Positions 6,786 through 13,207 of a stretch of 18,021 nucleotides of DNA are shown piece by piece. A model generated the notes under the pieces. The model searched no databases and had not been told where the DNA came from. It saw nothing but the letters and a program-made list of their open reading frames with translations. The translations under genes and the position numbers were made by a program. Within the stretch, counting starts at the first letter, position 1, and every line of letters begins with the position of its first letter. Origin of the DNA: Cyanobacteria bacterium UBA5018 (GTDB taxonomy: Bacteria > Cyanobacteriota > Cyanobacteriia > PCC-6307 > Cyanobiaceae); the NCBI GenBank assembly GCA_002396505.1, contig DGYA01000073.1:8166-26186 (forward strand). The letters are read 5' to 3'.

Positions 6786-7964
6786 ATGACGGTTCCAGAT
6801 TCTTTTGAGCGTCAGCATCCAAGCGAAGCGATGCGGGCCATGCAAAAGGAAAGCAACCTGCCTCTCACTGGCTGGCAGCAGGAGGTGGACCAGGGAATAC
6901 GCCACGGACTGGAAGCAGCCGATAGCATCGTAGACCGGCGAATTTCCACTTTCTCGCGCGGCGAACTACCCCACTATGCGGGAATAAATACATTTATGAA
7001 GGCTCCATACATAGAAGATGTTAATCGTGTCGGCGAATACGATGTTGCCATAATTGGAGTTCCCCATGATAGCGGCACCACCTACCGCCCCGGCACTCGC
7101 TTCGGGCCTCAGGGTATCCGCCGCATATCAGCACTTTATACTCCATATAACTACGAGATGGGGGTTGACTTACGCGAACAAATTAAGCTTTGTGATGTAG
7201 GCGATATTTTCACTATCCCCGCAAATAATGAGAAGAGCTTTGACCAAATCTCCAAAGGCATAGCGCATGTATTCAGCAGTGGCGCGTTTCCGATTATTTT
7301 AGGCGGCGATCACTCCATTGGATTTCCAACCGTCCGAGGCATTTGTCGACACCTCGGAGACAAAAAAGTAGGGATTATCCACTTTGATCGACATGTAGAT
7401 ACCCAAGAAATTGACCTTGATGAACGCATGCATACCTGTCCCTGGTTCCACGCCACAAATATGGCCAATGCCCCGGCAATCAATTTGGTGCAGTTAGGCA
7501 TTGGTGGCTGGCAAGTACCGCGCGAAGGAGTGAAAGTATGTCGCGAGCGGGGCACCAATGTGCTGACAGTGACGGATATTTGCGAGATGGGGCTAGAAGC
7601 AGCCGCAAAATTCGCCATAGATCGAGCCACCGATGGAACAGATTGTGTTTACATATCATTTGATATTGACTGTATTGATGCCGGATTTGTACCAGGAACA
7701 GGCTGGCCAGAGCCGGGTGGACTAATGCCCCGTGAAGCACTAAAATTATTAGAATTGATCATCCGCAATGTGCCTGTGTGTGGACTCGAAATTGTCGAAG
7801 TATCTCCCCCCTACGACATCAGCGACATCACCTCACTAATGGCCACAAGGGTAATCTGTGACAGCATGGCCCACCTGGTATTGAGTGGTCAATTACCCCG
7901 TAAATCTCCACCAGCATGGATTAACCCTGAATGCAACATGAATGTGGACAAAGCCTGGAGATAA
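6786..7964 (+). CDS. gdmH: Ni-dependent guanidine hydrolase (ureohydrolase fold)
   Basis: This 392-residue protein of the arginase/agmatinase fold is close in length to Synechocystis Sll1077, shown to hydrolyse guanidine to urea and ammonium with nickel. All metal ligands are visible: H176 in GGDHS, D201/H203/D205 in FDRHVD, and D293/D295 in SFDIDCID. The usual DAHxD reads DRHVD, and DAGFVPGTGWPEPGG replaces the agmatinase DPxxxPG region, both consistent with the guanidinase subgroup. The ATG at 6786 is chosen because an in-frame ATG at 6672 lies inside the riboswitch. Nickel chaperone genes hypA and hypB and an ABC importer follow in the same direction, and a guanidine riboswitch precedes it, so context and sequence agree. 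Automatic annotation would probably call it agmatinase (speB). Its codon use is more AT-rich than that of the flanking genes. Confidence 0.92.
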   Translation: MTVPDSFERQHPSEAMRAMQKESNLPLTGWQQEVDQGIRHGLEAADSIVDRRISTFSRGELPHYAGINTFMKAPYIEDVNRVGEYDVAIIGVPHDSGTTYRPGTRFGPQGIRRISALYTPYNYEMGVDLREQIKLCDVGDIFTIPANNEKSFDQISKGIAHVFSSGAFPIILGGDHSIGFPTVRGICRHLGDKKVGIIHFDRHVDTQEIDLDERMHTCPWFHATNMANAPAINLVQLGIGGWQVPREGVKVCRERGTNVLTVTDICEMGLEAAAKFAIDRATDGTDCVYISFDIDCIDAGFVPGTGWPEPGGLMPREALKLLELIIRNVPVCGLEIVEVSPPYDISDITSLMATRVICDSMAHLVLSGQLPRKSPPAWINPECNMNVDKAWR

Positions 7965-7967
7965 ACC

Positions 7968-8360
7968 ATGCACGAAATAGATATGACCAGAGCCCTAATT
8001 CTATCAATGAACGATTGGAGGCGGCGACATGAACCGGCCATTCCAGTTGTCAAAGCAGTGAGACTACAAGTGGGAGACTTCACCTGCGTTGAGCCAGATC
8101 AGCTGATAACAACCTGGAAGGCAGCCGTAAAAGACAGCTGGATGCATGGGGCTAAGCTAGCCATCGAAACAATACCCCTAATTGGACGCTGTCTGGTATG
8201 CAATAATACCTATACTCCAGAAGAGCAAATGGCCTATCGCTCTCCTTGCTGTAATCATCCAATGGAAGAAATTGTCACCGGTCGTGAGCTGAGGATATGC
8301 TCAGTAGATTATTTTCTAAGTCCCAAAGTAACCGGTCAGCCATATGACTGCTGCCCCTAG
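7968..8360 (+). CDS. hypA: HypA-type nickel metallochaperone
   Basis: The protein is 130 residues, with the nickel-binding N-terminus M-H-E intact and a zinc-knuckle segment further on. The first zinc pair is normal (C75-LV-C78). The second reads S92-P-C94-C95 where classic HypA has C-P-x-C, so one canonical Cys position holds Ser and an extra Cys sits beside it. A CC pair lies near the C-terminus (YDCCP). It starts three bases after the gdmH stop, so it is co-transcribed and probably translationally coupled. No hydrogenase or urease genes are present in the window; with gdmH next door, the likely client is the guanidine hydrolase, as in Synechocystis where HypA/HypB-like proteins support activity of the enzyme. 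Confidence 0.92.
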   Translation: MHEIDMTRALILSMNDWRRRHEPAIPVVKAVRLQVGDFTCVEPDQLITTWKAAVKDSWMHGAKLAIETIPLIGRCLVCNNTYTPEEQMAYRSPCCNHPMEEIVTGRELRICSVDYFLSPKVTGQPYDCCP

Positions 8361-8371
8361 CAGAGGACACA

Positions 8372-8626
8372 ATGACAAGCCTCCATAATCAAACACACAA
8401 GCTCATCAGCGGCAACCAACATCTTTCAGCAATACGTTCAAGGTCATCTGCCAAGTCTTTTGGGGTATTTAAGGTGTTTCCGGAGCAATGCTTCTGGAGG
8501 GCACCTCGAAAAATTCCAAATCTTACCGCTCTTATGAACCACGAAGAATTGTGGCGACTGGCCTATCTACGATTCGCAAGAGCCAAACGGGCAGTATTTC
8601 GAGGTACCCTTGATTCCAAAATTTAA
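8372..8626 (+). CDS. hypothetical 84-residue ORF between hypA and hypB
   Basis: I do not recognise this ORF. It begins 11 bases after hypA with a good ribosome site (AGAGGA, then CACA, then ATG), and its C-terminal third (LWRLAYLRFARAKRAVFRG) looks like a basic amphipathic helix. It fills much of the unusual 400-base gap between two genes that are normally adjacent. It may be a small operon protein, or translated debris in decayed DNA. I see no Cys/His metal motif. Confidence 0.3.
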   Translation: MTSLHNQTHKLISGNQHLSAIRSRSSAKSFGVFKVFPEQCFWRAPRKIPNLTALMNHEELWRLAYLRFARAKRAVFRGTLDSKI

Positions 8627-8759
8627 CAAGATAAACTATTGTACCCCAAGTATTCCCAGCCTGCGAAACCAGAAAGCCACTCTTTTTCCAGAGCTTTCCT
8701 GCTTCCAAAAGCAATCCAATCACCATTCCTTCCGCTTCTCTAACTACGCTCTAACTGCC

Positions 8760-9527
8760 ATGCACATGCCTCTGATTGACAACATCGGCATCAATTTACT
8801 TGCTGCCAATCAGCACCAAGCAACGCATAACCTGGAGCATTTTGACGCATGGAATTTGCTATGCATTAATCTGATGAGTAGTCCTGGAGCCGGCAAGACA
8901 TCGCTCTTGGAGCGCACGCTCACTGGCCTAGCACCTGAGTTTGCCATGGCCGTATTGGAGGGGGATATGACTACCCAACTAGATGCAGATCGGCTGGTTG
9001 CCCTGGGCGTGCCAGTGGTGCCGATCACCACCGGTCGCTCTTGCCACCTCGATGCCACCATGGTGGAAAGTGGCCTTAAAATGCTACAACAAAAACTTGA
9101 TCCAGCACTACTGGATCTGTTGTGGGTGGAGAATGTGGGCAATTTGGTCTGCCCCGCCGAGTTTGAGGTAGGCGAGCATCTCAAGGTAGCCCTGCTGAGT
9201 GTCACCGAAGGCGATGATAAACCGCTCAAATATCCCGTGATGTTTCGCGAGGCGAATTGCGTGCTAATCACAAAAACAGATTTATTACCATATCTCCCAG
9301 TAGATATTTGCCGGATTGAAGATCACATCCACCAGGTAAATCCTCACTGTGTGGTAATCCGCGTCTCGGCCACAAGTGGCGAGGGTCTCAATGACTGGCA
9401 TGCCTGGCTGAGGCAGCAGAAGGCGATCGTTCTGGCCGGCCAACATCATAGCAAGAACCGGCCAACTGCGCTGGTATCCGCTGGTGATTCCGACCAGTCT
9501 GGCGCTGCGGCTCATCACCTGCATTGA
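8760..9527 (+). CDS. hypB: HypB-type GTPase, nickel insertion
   Basis: From the ATG at 8760 the protein is 255 residues; 50 in-frame residues upstream do not resemble HypB and are left out. GTPase motifs: Walker A SSPGAGKT (K46), EGDMTTQLDADR, and K172-T-D174 of the NKxD type. The G-domain nickel/zinc site is complete: C95-H96 in SCHLDA and C131 in NLVCPAEF, matching C166/H167/C198 of E. coli HypB. There is no N-terminal His-rich or CxxCGC leader. Instead the C-terminus carries an extension with HH and a final HHLH, which might bind metal. The expected role is GTP-driven nickel delivery with HypA, here to the guanidine hydrolase. Confidence 0.93.
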   Translation: MHMPLIDNIGINLLAANQHQATHNLEHFDAWNLLCINLMSSPGAGKTSLLERTLTGLAPEFAMAVLEGDMTTQLDADRLVALGVPVVPITTGRSCHLDATMVESGLKMLQQKLDPALLDLLWVENVGNLVCPAEFEVGEHLKVALLSVTEGDDKPLKYPVMFREANCVLITKTDLLPYLPVDICRIEDHIHQVNPHCVVIRVSATSGEGLNDWHAWLRQQKAIVLAGQHHSKNRPTALVSAGDSDQSGAAAHHLH

Positions 9528-9591
9528 TAGGCTGGTTTGAAAAAATTAATTCATCGGCTATCTTCCTGTAATCATTTCACCACTTATCTTC

Positions 9592-10587
9592 ATGAAATCC
9601 TCTCTTGGCACCCGTCTGGTTACTTCGCTATTGATGCTTGGTTTGAGCCTCGGCAGCCTGGCAGGCTGCAGCCGTCCAAAATCCAACAGCCCGGTACGAG
9701 TTGGCTATAGCGCCTGGCCAGGCTGGTTTCCCTGGAAGCTAAGCGAAGCCAAGGGTTTGTTCAACAGCAACGGTGTACCTGTAAGTCTGCAGTGGTTTGA
9801 CGGATATCTTGACTCGATCAACGCCCTAAATGCCGGTCAGCTTGATTGCAATAGCCAAACTCTTGGTGATACAATCAGTTCCATGGCAGGCGGAGCCGAC
9901 CTGCAGGTGGTTCTTACCAACGACTATTCCACTGGCAACGACCAGATCATCGCCGCCCCTGGCATAAGTTCGGTAGCAGATCTTAAGGGTAAGCGGGTAG
10001 CCGCAGAAGAGGGCACGGTGGATCACTATTTGCTGTTGCTGGGTCTTAAACAGGCCGGGCTGAGTGGCCGTGATATCACCTTTGTGCCCCTGGAAACCGG
10101 TGCCGCCGCCGCCGCATTTGTAGCCGGAAAAGTGGATGCAGTGGGAGTATTTGCCCCCTTCACTACCCAGGCGCTCAAGCGCCCTGGCAGCAAAACCCTG
10201 TTCAGCTCCAGAGACTTCCCTGGAGCGATTAGCGATCACCTAGTGTGCCGCAGCCAGTTTGTGGCAGATAATCCCCAGGCGGTGCAAAAGCTGGTGCAGA
10301 CCTGGTTTGACACGCTTAAGCAGATGCGCAACGAACCCCAAGGCTCCCTAGCCATCCTGGCCGAGCGTGCCGGAGTCAGCGAGGCTGAATACAGGGAATA
10401 CGATGCTGGCACCACCATTTTAAGCCTAGACCAGAACAAACAAGTTTTTAAACCATCTGGGAATATGCAGTCACTGCCCTATGCCGCTAATCAAATAGCT
10501 GCTTTTCTGCAGCAGCAGGGATTGGCCAAGACTCCCCCCAAGCTCGATACCCTGCTCCAGCCCCAGTTTGTCGATGGGGTGAAATGA
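9592..10587 (+). CDS. ABC transporter substrate-binding lipoprotein, probable guanidine importer
   Basis: The protein is 331 residues with a lipoprotein signal: basic start MKSSLGTR, hydrophobic core, and lipobox SLAGC with Cys26 as the acylated residue. The mature part begins VRVGYSAWPGW and continues with LDCNSQTLGD and ADLKGKRVAAEEGT, the pattern of the SsuA/TauA/NMT1-like family that binds small nitrogen or sulfur compounds. The homologous cassette in Synechocystis (sll1080-1082) lies beside gdmH. Because it is in the riboswitch operon, guanidinium is the best guess at ligand, but generic annotation would say nitrate/sulfonate/taurine. It is 64 bases after hypB and overlaps the permease gene by 4 bases. 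Confidence 0.88.
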   Translation: MKSSLGTRLVTSLLMLGLSLGSLAGCSRPKSNSPVRVGYSAWPGWFPWKLSEAKGLFNSNGVPVSLQWFDGYLDSINALNAGQLDCNSQTLGDTISSMAGGADLQVVLTNDYSTGNDQIIAAPGISSVADLKGKRVAAEEGTVDHYLLLLGLKQAGLSGRDITFVPLETGAAAAAFVAGKVDAVGVFAPFTTQALKRPGSKTLFSSRDFPGAISDHLVCRSQFVADNPQAVQKLVQTWFDTLKQMRNEPQGSLAILAERAGVSEAEYREYDAGTTILSLDQNKQVFKPSGNMQSLPYAANQIAAFLQQQGLAKTPPKLDTLLQPQFVDGVK

Positions 10588-11348
10588 ACGATCGTGCCTG
10601 GCTATGCCATCCCTGGCTACTAGGCCTGGTGGGCCTACTGCTGGTATTGGCCAGCTGGAGTGGCCTAACCGCCATTGGCTTGGTGGACCCCCTATTTCTG
10701 CCTAGCCCGGCAGCCGTCGTTGCCGCCGGTCAGTCGCAAATTGAACAGGGGCTTTTATGGCGCGATCTGGCTGCCAGTGGCGGGCGTGTGTTAGCCGGAT
10801 TCGGCCTTTCGGCGCTAGTTGCCCTGCCCCTGGGAATCGCTATGGGCAGCAACCTGGTGATCTGTCGGCTGCTGGAGCCGTTAATCGGATTAATTCGCTA
10901 CATGCCTGCTCCGGCATTCATCCCACTACTGATTATCTATTTTGGCCTCGGGGAATTACCCAAGATACTGCTTATATTCATTGGCACCCTCTTTTTTAAC
11001 ACGCTAATGGTCATGGACTCGGTAAAATTTGTGCCCTCCGAATTAATCGAAACGGCACTTACCCTTGGCGGGCGTCGCTCTCAGCTACTGGTGCGAGTGA
11101 TAGCTCCCTGCATTGCCCCCCAGGTTATCGATGCTTTTCGCATCAACATGGCGGCAGCCTGGAACCTGGTGATTGTTGCCGAACTGGTGGCCGCCACCGA
11201 AGGACTTGGCAAACGCATTTCCCTGGCCCAGCGCTTTCTGCGTACCGATGAAATTTTTCTAGGCCTCCTAGTAATTGGCTGCGTTGGCCTGCTTATAGAC
11301 CTGAGCTTTCGGCAAGTGATGCGCCGTACATGCTCCTGGGCAAACTAG
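10584..11348 (+). CDS. ABC transporter permease (SsuC/TauC-like)
   Basis: The 254-residue membrane protein begins at an ATG overlapping the previous stop (ATGA). An N-terminal helix (LLGLVGLLLVLASW) is followed by a periplasmic link and five or so further helices. The EAA-type loop that contacts the ATPase is present as ETALTLGGRRSQLLVRVIAP near residues 155-175. It is the membrane channel of the importer, probably acting as a homodimer since only one permease gene is present. Substrate is inferred from operon context. Confidence 0.9.
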   Translation: MNDRAWLCHPWLLGLVGLLLVLASWSGLTAIGLVDPLFLPSPAAVVAAGQSQIEQGLLWRDLAASGGRVLAGFGLSALVALPLGIAMGSNLVICRLLEPLIGLIRYMPAPAFIPLLIIYFGLGELPKILLIFIGTLFFNTLMVMDSVKFVPSELIETALTLGGRRSQLLVRVIAPCIAPQVIDAFRINMAAAWNLVIVAELVAATEGLGKRISLAQRFLRTDEIFLGLLVIGCVGLLIDLSFRQVMRRTCSWAN

Positions 11349-11357
11349 ACCATAGCC

Positions 11358-12134
11358 ATGCATCTGCAAATCGATAATGTTTGTAAGCGCTTTGGCCGTG
11401 GCCGTCAGTCAAAGCTGGTGCTGGAGGGAATCAATTTCTCAATGCAAACAGGTGAGTTCGTGGCCCTAGTGGGCAGCTCGGGCTGTGGAAAGTCCACGAT
11501 GATGCGTTTGGTAGCTGGCTTAGAACTGCCCAGCAGTGGTGTAATTAGGGTTGACGGAGTCGCCGTTCAAGCACCTGGCTCAGAGCGGGGCATGGTTTTT
11601 CAAAAATATAGCCTATACCCCTGGTTAACCGCCGCCCAAAATATCGCTTTTGGCATGCAACTGCAGGGGCGTTCCAAGCAAGAGGTTAGAGAACGCACAG
11701 CTTTTTTTCTAGAGGTGGTTGGCCTGACCGATGTGGCCAAACGGCTGCCAAGGGAACTCTCAGGCGGCATGCAGCAGCGCATTGCCATTGCCCGCGCTCT
11801 GGCAACAGAACCGCAGATCCTACTGCTGGATGAACCATTTGGGGCTCTAGATTTACAGATCCGTGAATCGATGCAGGAATTTCTACATGAACTCTGGGAA
11901 CGCACCGGACTCACTGCCCTGCTGATCACCCATGACTTGGAGGAAGCCCTACTGCTGGCCCAGCGCATCCACGTTATGGCTCCAAGACCCGGTCGCATCG
12001 TACGCAGCCTAGAAGCAAAATTCAATCGTTCAAACTTGCGTCAGCTGCGGCTCAGCCAACCTTTTCTGGCCCTGCGCCAAGAGTTGGCCGATGAGCTGCG
12101 CCAACTAGATTCCGGCCCCAATTCTCCCTGCTAA
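11358..12134 (+). CDS. ABC transporter ATPase (SsuB/TauB-like)
   Basis: The 258-residue nucleotide-binding subunit has all motifs in order: Walker A GSSGCGKST, Q-loop MVFQKYSLYPWLT, signature LSGGMQQRIAIARAL, Walker B ILLLDEPFGALD and H-loop LLITHDLEEAL. It is of normal length and starts nine bases after the permease stop. It powers the importer formed with the two preceding genes and is the last gene of the guanidine operon. No convincing T-tailed terminator hairpin was found just after its stop. Confidence 0.93.
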   Translation: MHLQIDNVCKRFGRGRQSKLVLEGINFSMQTGEFVALVGSSGCGKSTMMRLVAGLELPSSGVIRVDGVAVQAPGSERGMVFQKYSLYPWLTAAQNIAFGMQLQGRSKQEVRERTAFFLEVVGLTDVAKRLPRELSGGMQQRIAIARALATEPQILLLDEPFGALDLQIRESMQEFLHELWERTGLTALLITHDLEEALLLAQRIHVMAPRPGRIVRSLEAKFNRSNLRQLRLSQPFLALRQELADELRQLDSGPNSPC

Positions 12135-12553
12135 ATCCTTGCAAATTCTTTACGTGGCTACTCGAATGACCACTTTCTCAAGCGACGGATGTACTACGGG
12201 CAGTACTGAGGAGAGCACTAGCCAAACCAGGTGGTCTACTTGATCGAAGTTTAGACAAGCCTGCTAGAATCTATGGGCAGCTTTAAAATCAGCCTTCTCA
12301 ACATTTACCCCAACAATCTGTTATCGCACATATCTACTGTCCTTCCCATTCATTGCCTTACACATCCACAGCCATAGCCCTAGCTCTAGCCCTAGCCATC
12401 TGCGCAAGCCATAGCCAAACCAGGGTCAAGCCAAGCCAGGGCTAAGCCAAACCAGGGCCAAGCCAGAGCTAAGCCAAACCAAAGTTAGCCACAGTCATGC
12501 ATTTTGCATAATAAAAATAGCAAAATATGGGCTTTCAGACTTATCTAAAGCGA
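12135..12553. other. intergenic region after the guanidine operon
   Basis: I see no supported gene. The stretch holds a tandem repeat (listed separately), an isolated copy of its core AGCCAAACCAGG at 12220-12231, and a GTAC-TACGGGCA-GTAC inverted repeat near 12191. Near 12500 there is an AT-rich ATTTTGC/GCAAAAT inverted repeat. Confidence 0.6.
12413..12487. repeat. degenerate 16-bp tandem repeat, about 4.7 copies
   Basis: Units AGCCAAACCAGGGTCA (12413-12428), AGCCAAGCCAGGGCTA (12429-12444), AGCCAAACCAGGGCCA (12445-12460), an 11-base short unit (12461-12471), and AGCCAAACCAAAGTTA (12472-12487). They are preceded by a looser run of AGCC and CTAGCC steps from about 12371. There are no unique spacers, so it is not a CRISPR array. 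Confidence 0.85.
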
Positions 12554-12805
12554 TTAAATCAATGTCAGCACTTGAGTTGATTCGCCAGGTAATGTGTCTG
12601 CTTCTTCTCCGCTAACAATCGGCGGAGTTGGGAATAAAAGAGTGGGCTGGATTCCCAGATATACCGCCTCTTTGAAGAGGGCCTGTTTGGCGCCAGCATC
12701 GCGGCGCTGGCAAGCCTGGCTAAAACGCAGCCGCAAAGATTCGATCAAGGCCTGGCGACGGCGATCAACATGGGGATTGGTATCGGTTGGCTCGGGGCTG
12801 TCCAT
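12554..12805 (-). CDS. hypothetical small protein
   Basis: I do not recognise this ORF. From the ATG at 12805 it encodes 83 residues; a TTG at 12844 would add 13. It starts polar (MDSPEPTDTNPHVD), has a charged helical middle (RRRQALIESLRLRFSQAC), then the run ALFKEAVYLGIQPTLLFPTP. A TATAAT-like -10 sequence (minus strand, 12846-12851) lies just upstream of the ATG, which favours the shorter form. It is isolated between repeats and AT-rich DNA. The acidic-then-basic layout looks like a real small protein, but no motif gives a function. Confidence 0.45.
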   Translation of the reverse strand: MDSPEPTDTNPHVDRRRQALIESLRLRFSQACQRRDAGAKQALFKEAVYLGIQPTLLFPTPPIVSGEEADTLPGESTQVLTLI

Positions 12806-12851
12806 TGCTGGATCTGTTGCTAATTTGTAATTTTTTCTAGGCAAATTATAA

Positions 12852-13207
12852 GCCAGCGCCGCAACCTACCCAGGGCCAGCAGCTTGAGCCGCCCTGGACA
12901 CTGGAGCCAGAATCGCGGCTTCTACGCAGCCGATCAGGCTGCCGTGATTTCCGCCTGAATCACCGCCGCAACACAAGGGCAGCGCCGCCCGGTTAGGGAG
13001 AGAATAAGAGATGGGGCTCGCCCCACCTTTGACACGCTTATTTAATCAATTTTTTTTTTGGTATGTTCCATTAATCCGATTACTTATTCACTATTCACTT
13101 ACTTACTTACCTAATCCGCCTATTTAGTTAATACAATTAATCTGCCTGCTTGAGCAACTTTTTTCGTGTAGCGGTTTGATTTTTTGTCCATTATTAAGCC
13201 AGGACAA
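12852..13207. other. AT-rich intergenic region with simple repeats
   Basis: No gene is seen. It contains a GC hairpin TGGGG-CTCG-CCCCA with flanking complementarity (13012-13025), followed on the minus strand by a T-rich stretch; this could be a weak terminator for the debranching enzyme gene. There is a run of ten T (13050-13059) and an ACTT-type simple repeat near 13090-13112. Confidence 0.5.

Noticed and set aside
8610..8759. 50-residue N-terminal extension of HypB
   Set aside because: The residues do not resemble HypB (no metal-binding leader), and ATG 8760 gives a normal protein; the extension is just an open frame.
7968..9527. hypA/hypB as hydrogenase maturation genes
   Set aside because: No hydrogenase subunits or hypCDEF are present; the genes sit between a Ni-dependent guanidine hydrolase and its importer under a guanidine riboswitch.
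12413..12487. CRISPR array
   Set aside because: Units are only 16 bp, directly abutting and degenerate, with no unique spacers and no cas genes in the window.
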